This document shows, piece by piece, positions 50,191 through 60,219 of a stretch of 64,000 nt of DNA (the first letter of the stretch is position 1; each line of letters begins with the position of its first letter). Made by a program: the position numbers and the translations under genes. The notes under the pieces were generated by a model. It was not told the origin of the DNA and did no database searches. It was given only the letters and a program-made list of their open reading frames with translations. The DNA is taken from contig JAMJFZ010001133.1 in assembly GCA_026225945.1 (NCBI GenBank), positions 7,212,501 to 7,276,500 of the forward strand, given 5' to 3'. The stretch is from Cricetomys ansorgei. Lineage: Eukaryota; Chordata; Mammalia; Rodentia; Nesomyidae.

Positions 50191-50390
50191 TCCAAGCGGC
50201 GTGAAACCACACAGGGGGAGGGGCTTTTCCCTGGCAAAGCTTCACTCTACAGATCAAGGCATCCACTGGATATAAAGGCAGCCAGGAAGGAAGACTGCAG
50301 CAGGTTTTCTGTTTGAGAGGAAGGTCTGAACCTGGAGGATTTGATTTGGAGGTGCTGAAAGAATGGCAAAGGTCTGCATTTAGGCTACCT
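50190..50390 (+). promoter_or_regulatory. Candidate TATA-type promoter and first exon
   Basis: A consensus TATA box (TATAAAG, 50271-50277) lies about 50 bases downstream of a GC/KLF-type box ('agggggaggggc', 50212-50223). A transcription start would be expected near 50300, in 'gaagactgcagcagg'. The segment is GC-richer than its flanks and matches no repeat I recognise. The first downstream ATG (50363) gives only a six-codon frame, MAKVCI, unless a splice occurs at a weak donor-like 'AAG|gtctgc' at 50371/50372. It could be the first exon of an unidentified gene, a non-coding transcript, or the U3/R part of an unrecognised LTR. No CpG island is present. Confidence 0.35.
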
Positions 50391-50438
50391 GCTTCCCTGA
50401 ACTGAGTGTCATCTGTGATCGCAAGGGTTCCTGCTGGA

Positions 50439-50440
<2 letters not shown>

Positions 50441-50491
<51 letters not shown>
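50441..50491. repeat. (TG)n microsatellite, about 25 units
   Basis: This is an uninterrupted TG run directly downstream of the promoter-like segment. Confidence 0.97.
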
Positions 50492-50492
<1 letters not shown>

Positions 50493-50499
50493 GTGGGTT

Positions 50500-51095
50500 A
50501 AGGCTAACGTTTCTTATTCCCTTGTGGTGAGCAGGTTTTCTGTAACACTTCGTTCTGCTGTGATGTGATGTGCTATACTGCCACAGACCCAAAGGAATGC
50601 AATCTGTTGGCTATGGAATAAATTCTTTGAAATTATGAACAAAAGTAGAGGTTTCCCCTTCACAGAAACAGAAAACTAATTAAAATATGCAACAAAATAA
50701 ACCTTTTGTTGCTATAACTACATTACCCCACATGAATAAAGAAGAAAGTGAATTTAACTAAATAATAAATATTCTATCAACGATGAAATTTTAAATACTG
50801 TATTTTCAGCTGTAAAGTTACTGAAGTATCGCTGAGATAGCAACATGGTTGTTTAGGTCTGCCGTGCCATGTATAGCGCAAAGAAAGGTTTAGACACTCC
50901 AACACATCTAATGTAAGGCTAATTCCAAAATTTGAGTGCAATTGTACCACAGGTGCTGAGGCAATGCCAATCTTATGATGTTACAAAAGTGTTTATTAAC
51001 TTCAATTAGTGCTGTTTTTCACTACATTTATATTTAAAATTTTTTAAGTTATCAAGTTTGAACTGAATGTCTCAGTATCTAAGAGGCTACACTTT
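50500..51095. other. Unassigned AT-rich stretch
   Basis: No recognised repeat, exon or regulatory site. Confidence 0.45.
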
Positions 51096-51097
51096 AC

Positions 51098-51199
51098 TTG
51101 TAGAGAACCAGAGTTCAGCTTGCTCACACCTCCTTCAGGCAGTTCACAACTGCCTATAACTCCAGACCTAGGGGATCCGACATAATATCTCTATATAAT

Positions 51200-51245
<46 letters not shown>
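51098..51245 (+). mobile_element. B3-type SINE 3' fragment with compound microsatellite tail
   Basis: The body reads 'gtagagaaccagagttcagc', 'aggcagttcacaactgccta' and 'taactccagacctaggggat', then ends in (CA)n(TA)n (51198-51245). This is the expected order for the second half of a sense B3 SINE. The 5' tRNA-like half is missing. Confidence 0.7.
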
Positions 51246-51389
51246 GATTACATATATTGAACTTGTTTTACCATAGTAAATCTAAGATGGGAATCTATAA
51301 GGAAACAAAGGAAATTTAAGTTAGACCTTATATATAGGAGTTTGCTATTCTATAGTCCCATCAAGGAAAACGCCGTGGCATAACCATAT

Positions 51390-51670
51390 GTGAAAACTCT
51401 GTCAGACCTCAGCAGAGGGAACCACCATCATAGCCAACACCAGACTGGACAGTGGAACCTCAAGTGACTGAGCTCGATTGAGCTCAGGTGTTTTTATTCA
51501 TTCAGAACTCCTCAAATGCAGATCATGAGCAATCAAACATCCCCCACAGAAATCCAACACCTGAAGATGATACAAAACACCAAGACCTAGCTTATCCCTT
51601 CACCCAAAAGTGAATAAAACATTTTAAACATAACTAAAAATAAACTTCTACAACTATTCCACTTTTCTGT
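51390..51670. repeat. LTR-like dispersed repeat B, copy 2
   Basis: Landmarks 'cctcagcagagggaaccacc' (51407-51426), 'gacagtggaacctcaagtga', 'tcatgagcaatcaaacatcc', 'cagaaatccaacacctgaag' and 'ataactaaaaataaacttct' are shared with the copies at 14195-14510 and 52080-52345. Confidence 0.65.
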
Positions 51671-52079
51671 ATAAGTCAATAAAAAAATTACTTCATCTCT
51701 ACAACACAATCTAACACTACACCAGAAAAGCTATTTACAAGAGGAACAATCATGAGGCTTGCTAATGCACATGACCAAATGATACCTAATATCTATCAAA
51801 CTTTTCACAATGTCTTTCAACAGCAGGAAAACATTACCAATGTCCAGTTATCTGGAATTCACTCTTGATCTTCTGGACTCCTCTAAAGGGCTTCTGCCTC
51901 TGTCCACTGCAGCAACACAGTTTGTCCTCCAGGTTCCACTGCTGCAGCTGTTCTTGGTGGTCATCCCATGGTAGTGGCATCCTCAAAACACTGGGGTACC
52001 TTGCTACACCTGGGCTGCACTTTCAACTGTTGCCTCTCCTGAACTCTTCATAGTGACAAGCCTCTACTTTCATAGACCT
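51671..52079. repeat. Intervening part of LTR-like repeat B
   Basis: The stretch 'agcacctt'-poor first half is unassigned, but the second half, 'gctgcagctgttcttggtgg', 'tcatcccatggtagtggcat', 'caaaacactggggtaccttg' and 'ctgggctgcactttcaact', matches a block I associate with rodent ERVK-type LTRs of the RMER19 kind. The block is flanked by two copies of the same end segment. Confidence 0.5.
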
Positions 52080-52345
52080 AAACTCTGCCCGACCTCTCTC
52101 TGCAGAGGGAGACATCATCATGGGAAGTGCCAACCTTGACAGTGGAACCCTGAGTGTCTGAGCTCACGTGATCTCCTTATGTGCTCTACTGATGTCATGT
52201 GCAAATCATAAGCAATTAAACAACCCCACATAAATCCAACACCTGCAGAAAGTACAAAATACCAAAATACCACTTTTCTATCAGCACACAAAAACAATTA
52301 TTTTGTATATAACTAAAAATAAACTTCTAAAACATTATTCCAGAC
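52080..52345. repeat. LTR-like dispersed repeat B, copy 3
   Basis: It carries 'ctgcagagggagacatcatc', 'gacagtggaaccctgagtgt', 'ataagcaattaaacaacccc', 'aatccaacacctgcagaaag' and 'taactaaaaataaacttcta'. It is in the same orientation as, and about 690 bases from, the copy at 51390. Confidence 0.65.
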
Positions 52346-52349
52346 AATA

Positions 52350-53745
52350 AGGGCTTCTGTAAAATCTTGCAGTTGGTTTAAATATTTAAGTCACTTTGGA
52401 TTTACTTTCTTGCTCAGTTACTAAGATAGAAGAGATTTCTATATGGGCTCATTATTATCAGAGATAAGAAGTCTGAATTATGCAGATTTAATTGCTTTGA
52501 AGTTTCCAAGCAGTCATTCCAACTGCATAGAGGAAACACTTGCATGAAATGAAATTAAACCAGTTTTTATGCTGTGAAACTAACATCTACTTCCAGATGA
52601 TCATGTCACTTAATGTTATCAGTTAATAAAATGCAGACAATGCAGCAAAAGGGCATAAAACACTGTACACCATGACAACAAGGTATAAGACACAACCAGT
52701 AGATGTTGATGAGATCACCTTAGTTCCCTCCTGGAATCTTACCTGCCTAGATTATAAAACAGAACAATAACAGGGGAAAGGTGGTCTGTTGACCACTCAG
52801 CTCAAGGCTGTATTTCAAGATGTACATATAGTGTTCCAAATGGCTGATGACATAGAGGGAGCTGGCTTACTCGATTTCAGATAGTGTTAATGACCTGATG
52901 CACCCTTATTTTTCATGGGACATTTCAATCGGTTATTTAAAAAAAGAAGGATAATTTCCAAATTAGGTGGAAAAATTGGTGAAAGTCTGACTTATCAAAT
53001 TTGGTCTCAACTAATTTCTTCAGTCCTTTCAAAAGTGCTGATAGATGTGCTGAGAGATAGAGGGCAGAGACTTTTGTGGAGTTGTTCACAGGAACTTCCC
53101 AACCAAACTCAGACTCAGGTGAGAGTGCCATGCTCTCATCATCTCTATCTGTAATCAAACTATTTCTTGATACACGCTGAACATTGACATATTAGCATGT
53201 ACCTAGCTTCTCTACATAAAGGAACCAATGAAAGGGAGTATGGCTGCATTCATTAAGCATCTCAGCATGATGAGTGACATTTGATGTTGTGAAGCCATCA
53301 TACAGAATTGCCAGTGACAGAAATGTATTCTACAGCCAATATCTTCTGACTTGCTGAATGACCTGATTTCTACTAGCTTGTTTGCATACGTAATATTCAA
53401 GCATCAGCTACCATTTTACCTATTTCTGATTTAAAAAATACATTGTTTAGTATTTAGAGTTTGTTTTCATTGAAATCTTTAAATATAAGAATATTTTATT
53501 TTTCCCTTTGATCCATGGCTTAAGTTGTGTTATTATTGTTGCTTTTATTTGTTTTTTTTCAAGAGTGTGTGATTGTTAAGATTTAGATTGCAATTTCCCA
53601 ATAAAAATACCCCTATCTTGCATGTGACTTTTCAACAGGGAAACTGAATTTCACAATGTGAAAAACAAAGGAGAGAGACAGTATTCAAATTCATATTGTA
53701 CCATTTTCAAAAATTTAAATCCCACTTACTCTTCTGATATAGTAA
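52350..53745. other. Unassigned stretch
   Basis: No repeats are recognised. A minus-strand acceptor/donor-like pair abuts at 52743-52748 (see findings). ORFs at 52915-53154 and 53212-53400 have no domain features. Confidence 0.45.
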
Positions 53746-54864
53746 AGTTTCCACCATTTTGTTTTATTGAAAATTTGCACAATATATTCAGGTCACAGTT
53801 TCCACTTCTCCTCCCAGACCCTCCCCACCTCAACACCCATATTATTTCACCACTTCTTTTTCTCTCTTTAGAAAACAAAGAGTCAGTTACAGAAAGAAAA
53901 TGAACAGAATATGAAAGAGAGAGAGAACACAAAGCACATGAACATACACAATCAGTAAAAAAAATTGGAAACTATAACATATAAGCAAAAGATCCTAAAT
54001 ATCCAAACTGTCCTAACAAAGCAATTTAAGACAAAAAAGATACAAAAACAAAATAGTGCTCCTTTTGTGTTGGCCTTCTATTTCAGAGCATGGGACCTAC
54101 CCTTAGGTGTAGTTTATACTGAATGATACACTTGATAAAATTAATTTTTCCCTTATAAGCAGTTATCAACCAGAAAATTTTTATTGGTTTCAGATGTAAG
54201 ACTGTGTCCACTTTTCACTCTAGACACTGGGACCCTCTGTAGCTTGAACCATTTAGGTCCTGTGCATGCTGCCACAGAATCGTATGTATGTCTACTCTGC
54301 TATGTCAAAAAAACCCAAAAAACAAAACAAACAGTTTCCTTGGTGTCATCAATCCTTGAATCTGGATTTTATCAAAGGCTTTTTTTTTTATATACTAATG
54401 AAATGATTACATGGTTTTTATATTTCATTTGGTTATATGATGGATTACATTTATTGATTTACATATGTTGAACCACCTCTGCATCTTTGGGATGAAGACT
54501 ACTTGATCTTTATGGATAATCTTTTTGATTTATTGGATTTAGATTGCAACATCTAATTAGTATCTTTTTTATTATCGTTCAAAAGGAAAATTGGTCTGTA
54601 ATTTTCTTTCTTTGTTGGCTTTTTTGTGTAGTATAAGTATCAGAACAATTTTTCCTTTTAAAAGAATTTGGCAACACTCCTTCAGTTTATATTTTGAGGC
54701 ATAAGGTGAGGAGTACGGTGTGTGATGTTAATTTTTCCTTGAAAGTTGGGTAGAATTTTGAAATGAATCTCCTGACCTTAGTTTTTGCAGTTGTTGTTGC
54801 TGTTGTTGGCTGGAAAACTTTTAATTACTGCTTCTATTTTATTTTCATTTCATTTCATGGTAAG

Positions 54865-54865
<1 letters not shown>

Positions 54866-54926
<61 letters not shown>
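54866..54926. repeat. (TA)n microsatellite within L1 ORF2
   Basis: About 30 uninterrupted TA units lie inside the L1. A related tract occurs at 56994-57043. Confidence 0.97.
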
Positions 54927-54929
<3 letters not shown>

Positions 54930-56335
54930 GCAATAAAGTCATTCTTTTAGGTTTTCTAGTTGGGTGAAGTATGGATTCTTAAAGTATGTTTTTATGATTC
55001 TCTAGATTTACAAAGCATCGTTTTAGATGTGCCCCCTTTTGACTCTAATGTTATTAATGTGTATATTCTCTCTGTGTGTGACGTTTGGTTTTGGTTAATT
55101 TGGCTAAGTGTTTGTCAATCTTATTTATTTTCTCAAGGAATCAGATCTTCTTTTTAATGACTCTTTGAATACTTTTTTTTTTTTTTTTTTTTGCTTGTTT
55201 GTTTCCATTTCATTGATTTCGGCCCTGAGATTCATCATTGATTGCCATCTACTCCTTTGGGATGTTAGTTCTTTTTTATTCTAGAGAATTCTGCCATTAA
55301 GGTATTTATATGAGAACGCTCTTTTTTTTTTTTTTTAAGACACCTTTTATATAAAATTGCCTCTTAAAACCACCTTCATTGTGTGTTATGGGTTTTGGTA
55401 TTTTGTGTTTTCACTTTCATAGAATCCTAAAATCTTTTAATTTTCCTTCTTATTTTTGTCTTGGCCCATTTCTTCATTCAGTCATGAGTCATTATGTTTT
55501 CCTGCCTGTGTAAGCATTCTTTAATTGATGATTTTTAAATAGGATGTTGAGAGTTATTTCAATTTTCTTATATTCATTTTTATTTGTTTTGTGTCCAAGT
55601 ATGCAGTCAATTATGGAGAAAGTTATATTCTTTTGTGTCTTGGTAAAATATTCTGTAAATATCTGTTGGGTTCATTTGATTTATGATATCATTTCGCTCC
55701 TGCATTTCTCTGGGTTTTTTTTGGGGGGGGGGAGGATGACTTGTGTAATGAAAATAGTACAGTAATGAAGTCACCAACTATCGCTGTGTAAGGGTCAATA
55801 TGTGATTATATTTACAGTAGTATTTTCTTTATAAACTTAGGTGCCCTTGTGTTTGGTGAATAAATATTTATAATTACAACAGATCTAGGTGAATATTTCA
55901 TTTGTTGAGAATATAGTGTCCACCCCTTCTTCTTCAGATTAGTTTTGGCTTGAATTTCATTTTTTCAGATATTAAAATGATTATACCTACTTGCATCTCA
56001 GGTTCATTTAATTGGAAATTTCTTTTTCCATCACTTTACCCTATGCTGAATGTTAATGTGTAGTATTTGATGAATCAGAGGGATGAATCCTGCTTTGAAA
56101 TCTTGTCTGTTAGCTTGGGGAATTGAGGCTACTAGTATTGAGAGTTATCAATGAGCGGTGTTTATTGTTTTCTGTTATTTTGTTGTTATGGTGAGGGGAC
56201 TTTCTTCGTCTCACTGTTTAGAGATTACTTATTCTTTGTGTTTTCTTGGGAGTGGCTGACCTTTTCTGGGCTCTTAGCATCTTTTTTAGAGGTAAATTTT
56301 TAAGTAGATTTATATTGTTTAAATTTGGCTTTATC

Positions 56336-56498
56336 TGCCAGGTAGTGGTGGCTAATGTGATCAATCCCAACACTCATGAGGCAGAGGCAAGTGGATTGCT
56401 ATGAGTTCAAGGCCAGCCTTGTCTACAGAGTGAGTTCCAGAACAACCAGATTTACAACAGAGAAACACTTTCTCAAAAACACAAAAACAATGAAACAA
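56336..56498 (+). mobile_element. B1 SINE inserted in the L1 ORF1 region
   Basis: The element starts 'tgccaggtagtggtggctaa' and continues 'gaggcagaggcaagtggatt', 'gttcaaggccagccttgtct', 'acagagtgagttccagaaca' and 'cagagaaacactttctcaaa' to an A-rich tail. Flanks 'aaatttggctttatc' (56321-56335) and 'aaattttgactttgtc' (about 56499-56514) are similar enough to be a decayed target-site duplication. It is more diverged than the B1 at 15161. Confidence 0.9.
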
Positions 56499-56504
56499 AA
56501 ATTT

Positions 56505-56695
56505 TGACTTTGTCTTGAAATGTTTTTCTTTCTGTCAACTGTGATTGATGATTTTGCTGGGAATATTAGTCTGAGTTGGCTTCTGTAGTCTTCTAAAGTT
56601 TTTAGATCATCTGCTCCAAGCATTCTGATTTTTACAGTCTCCGTTGAAAAGTCAGGTATTATTCTAATAGGTCCATCTTTATATGTCACTTGGTC
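56505..56695 (-). pseudogene. L1 ORF1 C-terminal domain relic
   Basis: The minus-strand frame reads MTYKDGPIRIIPDFSTETVK, IRMLGADDLKTLEDYRSQLR and LIFPAKSSITVDRKKN. It corresponds to the C-terminal part of L1 ORF1p, the RNA-binding nucleic-acid chaperone: its 'YKGKPIRI..DFS.ET' block and 'L.P..LYPAKLSI' block are evident. The frame is cut downstream by the B1 insertion, whose tail encodes the last residues of the open frame to 56423. Upstream ORF1 sequence continues to about 57540 but is frameshifted. Confidence 0.85.
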
Positions 56696-56990
56696 TTTTC
56701 CCTTGCAGCTTTTAATATTCTTTCTTTTTTCTATATGATTACTGTCTTATTATTGTTTTCAGAAGGGACTTTCTTTTCTGGTCTAGTATAGTCAGTGTTC
56801 TATATGTTTCTTTTGCCTTGATAAGCACTTTCTTTTTAAGTTAATCAAATTTTGTTTTATGTTTATCTTGAAAATATCTTGAAAATTATCTGTGCCTTTG
56901 ATCTTGGATTTTTCTTCTTCCTCTATTTCTCCTGCTCATAGATTTGGTCTTTTTAGAGTGTCCAAGATTCCTATATATGCTTTGTATCTG

Positions 56991-56993
<3 letters not shown>

Positions 56994-57043
<50 letters not shown>
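56994..57043. repeat. (AT)n microsatellite within L1 ORF1
   Basis: About 25 uninterrupted AT units inside the ORF1 relic. Confidence 0.97.
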
Positions 57044-57046
<3 letters not shown>

Positions 57047-58035
57047 TTTTCTTTTACATAGATATCCCTTCTACATTTTCTTTAATGCCTGAGATTCTCT
57101 AATTCATGGTTGATATTCTATTATATATTGTTTGGTTTCCCAAGTATTTTATTTCTATTTTTATCTCAGTATTTGTGTTTTCTTTTGTGATTCCATTTCT
57201 ACTTTTATGTCTTGAACTGTTTTCATCATTTTATCCTGCAGTTTATGTATTTGCAATCTCCATTAAGAGATAATAGTTTTATATTCTCTTTAAGATTCTT
57301 GAATATAGTCTTAATTGATATTTTGAAGTCTTTGTCTTGTGCTTAATTTATATTATGTTTTTCCAGAACTACTGTTGTAGGATAACCAGATTCTGGTGGA
57401 TACATAATTTTTGGAATTTAGTGTTTTTGCTTTTGAGCTAGTGTCTAAGCATTTAAGTTATGATAATTAAGGTGATTCTAGCTACTGATATCTGTTCTTT
57501 ACTTCTTCTCATAGGTGTTCTACTCCTTGGTTTCTTTTGCCATCTCTGAATCCTATAAAATTGTGGTGGCCATGGGTTTCTTGGTAGTGTCCACTTCTAC
57601 AGGACAGTGAGTAGTAGGGAGGAATAAAGGTAGCCTAGGAGAAAAGACTGAGGGGATCTGCAGGAAAGAGCTAAAGGAATTCTGTTCACACAAAGAGGCT
57701 GGTTTCCTAAGGAGTTTAAGATGTTGTGCTAGGAAGGGCTCCTGCAGGTATGCTGCAGTAAGACAAAGAATTATCTGGAGAGACAGAAACAAAGGGGCCC
57801 TGGGGACTCTGGATCTGAAGTAAGAGTTGGAGTCTGAATGTTGTGAGTCAACTGTTAAGGAGCTGCGGTTACACAAGAAAAATGTTAATAGAGGAAACAG
57901 AGGAGAGTGCAAATCTCCAACTGAGTTCCCCCTGGACATAGCTACTTAACCCACACAGAGTTTTTCTAGGAATCAGCAGGGATGGTCTACAAGGGAGAGA
58001 TGAGAGGTTTCATAGGGGGAAAAATAAACAAAAAC

Positions 58036-58073
58036 AAAACAACAACAACAACAACAACAACAAAAAAAAAAAA
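58036..58073. repeat. (CAA)n tract with A-run
   Basis: Eight or so CAA units are followed by 12 A. It lies just beyond the presumed 5' end of the minus-strand L1. The Val- and Cys-rich minus ORFs over it are translations of the repeat. Confidence 0.95.
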
Positions 58074-58079
58074 CAAAAC

Positions 58080-59385
58080 TGAATCTGAACTTAGGTTCTG
58101 AGAGGTTCCAGAGTGTATAGCAGTTTCTACCATTTTTAAATGTTTTGTTATACCTATTTTTAGTACCATTATAAATTACATAGATCAAAGTATTTTCTCT
58201 CCAAAAAAGTCATAATTTTCAAAAACTATATACTTGGAAGAGCAAGAAAATTACTTTGCTTTAAAAAGTTTTGAATACATATCAAAGGTCATAAATTAGA
58301 GAGAAAAAGTTTATGTACACCACTACTTGTATTTAGGTTTAAGTTTTAATATAAGTTAAAACACTTTCATTTCATTAATCTACAGGTCAATTTTGCTAAA
58401 ATAGTAAAATATGACACATGAGAAATGTTTTGCAATTGAAATTAAAGTTGAGTGAAAAAAATTTTCTAAATTAAGACTACTCCATAGGGTTTAACTCAAT
58501 ATCCTAGAGTTATGTTCTCACTTTACTTAGTAGCTGTGAAAAATTAAAGTATTGAAAATATAAGAATATATTAAAATATGATTTAAAATGGGAACAAGAT
58601 AAAATAAAAGGAACATTTTATGCTTTCTTTTCATTCCTGATTTGATAATTTCAAATTTATTCTAGAATTATAAAATAAAGTAATACTAATGAAAAAATTC
58701 AATCATTTGTCAATATTATGCATTAATAAGTGAGTGTTCATGGTTAGTTAAAATACAGTCCACAGAAATGTAAAATTTACAAAGTGTCTTGCACTGATAT
58801 GCATTTCAGACAGTAGATTATGAAGACATGTGCATAGTGGTGTTGTTGTCAACAGATGTCAAATAACATTTTTCAGACAGTATATAGTTTTGATGTTGTT
58901 ATGATCAAAGAATCTATTAGCAAAATTATAGTTAAAATACATTTTCAATTTTATATAGGTATGACTAAAACAATTCTTGTAACTTAACCTGCTTTATTAT
59001 GAGTTTATTCTGAGTACATAAAAAAACAGATTTGTGCAATGGGTTATTGCATCATAATAAAAATAGATCTTTATTTATATAAGTTATATAATTAAAAAAT
59101 TATACTTATATGATAATTCATTTCTACCTCCAGTTCACACTGACATATTTCAGATGTACCAAGGACTTGATTTCACGTACCAAACCTTTAGGAATATAAA
59201 AAGTAAATCATAAAAGAACCAGAATGAAATATGATGTTCTCAAATGGAAGTAATTTTCAGCATGTAATAAATTGCGCATGTATATGGAGTGCAGTGTAAT
59301 GTCTTATAACATGCTGCACATACAATGATTGCATGAAGAACATATTTTCTCTTATTATTCTGGTTTTAATTTTTTTAAATAATTT
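58080..59385. other. AT-rich stretch without recognised features
   Basis: No repeats, exons or regulatory elements are recognised in about 1.3 kb of very AT-rich DNA. Confidence 0.5.
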
Positions 59386-59389
59386 AAAA

Positions 59390-59668
59390 ATTTGAGACCA
59401 AAATATAAGTGCATCATTTCTTCCTTCTCTTTCCTCCTCTAAACATTCTCTTTGTAATTTATTGCCACTTTATTACTGAGATTGTAATTTCATTATGCTT
59501 CTCATTTCCTATTTCTCCCTAGAAAACCTGTGTATCACTCCCTACTTCTCACTTAAATTCATAAATACATGTCAGTGCATTCATAAATACATATATGTGT
59601 ATATTCCTAATATATAACCTGATGAGTCTATATAATATTACTTGTATGTATGTTTTTAGTTTTGTACC
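59390..59668 (-). mobile_element. L1 (Lx-like) 3' UTR, antisense part of an inverted copy
   Basis: The plus strand runs from a T/A-rich edge through 'tcttccttctctttcctcct' and 'atataacctgatgagtctat' to 'taatattacttgtatgtatg' followed by 'tttttagttttgtacc'. This is antisense Lx-type 3' UTR, comparable with 15430-15690. Confidence 0.65.
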
Positions 59669-59679
59669 AAATCAAGATC

Positions 59680-59995
59680 ACTACAGAAAACCACAACAAT
59701 TTCAAATGCGAAATTGTGGATCCTAGTCACAAAGGGTACATCGTAAAACACTCCTGCACCTAAGGCTCAGGATATTGTAGAAGAGGAGACAGAAAGATTG
59801 TAAGAGCTGAAGGAACAGGGAATTTGCTGTGAGAATGTGTCTCCTAATAACATCAGAAGCTGCATCTGTAAAGTCTCATTAAAATGATTTGCCAAATGCG
59901 AGATAAGCAAGGATGTCACCAACGAGCATGTCAATCAGACAGGGAAATATCCATGAAGCCTCAACCTTACACAAAGAACCACAGGTCTCTTATCA
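59680..59995 (+). mobile_element. L1 (Lx-like) 3' UTR, sense part of an inverted copy
   Basis: Blocks 'gcgaaattgtggatcctagt', 'aaacactcctgcacctaagg', 'gacagaaagattgtaagagc', 'tgtgagaatgtgtctcctaa', 'aagcaaggatgtcaccaacg' and 'cttacacaaagaaccacagg' are in the sense direction. The reverse complement of the last blocks is seen at 63290-63500. The switch of strand from the adjacent piece is abrupt at about 59670. Confidence 0.7.
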
Positions 59996-59997
59996 TA

Positions 59998-60090
59998 TAC
60001 ATATATATGTGTGTGTGCATATATACGTATATGTATGTGTGTATGTATATATGTATGTATATATACATACATATATATGTGTGTGTTATA
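59998..60090. repeat. Compound (TATG)n/(TA)n/(TG)n microsatellite
   Basis: About 90 bases of interrupted 'tatatgtgtg' and 'tatgtatg' units directly follow the inverted L1 piece. Confidence 0.9.
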
Positions 60091-60119
60091 TTGATTTCCT
60101 ATTAATTTGTTGTTTATTC

Positions 60120-60215
60120 TTTATATTTTGTGGGGCTGAATATTTAGTGTGTGATCAAGCAAAATCTTTACAAGCACTCTACCACCGACCGAGCTAAATC
60201 CTCAGTCCTGTGTTC
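60120..60215 (-). mobile_element. ID-like SINE fragment, antisense
   Basis: The segment 'aagcactctaccaccgaccg' followed by 'agctaaatcctcagtcctgt' (60171-60210) is the complement of the tRNA-like 'ggggatttagctcagtggtagagcgctt' start of ID-type SINEs. Upstream sequence is too diverged to extend it. The ORF at 59913-60197 reads through it. Confidence 0.65.
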
Positions 60216-60219
60216 AGGT

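Larger units (their letters stand above)
53750..58015 (-). mobile_element. Long L1 retrotransposon, minus strand, internally deleted
   Basis: Reading on the minus strand: a purine-poor 5' UTR-like segment (about 58015-57545); ORF1 (about 57540-56160, interrupted by a B1 at 56336-56498); the ORF2 endonuclease and linker (about 56150-55200); the N-terminal RT (to about 54365); then directly a 3' UTR (54345-53755) ending in a T-rich edge on the plus strand. Plus-strand landmarks: 'atggattacatttattgatt' (54439-), 'cggccctgagattcatcatt' (55220-), 'gatattaaaatgattatacc' (55968-), 'ctttctgtcaactgtgattg' (56529-) and 'gtcctgtgcatgctgccaca' (54258-). The RT catalytic core and ORF2 C-terminus are absent. 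Two long (AT)n tracts have expanded within it. It is non-functional. Confidence 0.85.

Noticed and set aside
57553..57939. 128-codon minus ORF
   Set aside because: It lies in the 5' UTR-like part of the minus-strand L1, which is purine-rich on the plus strand and thus open by composition.
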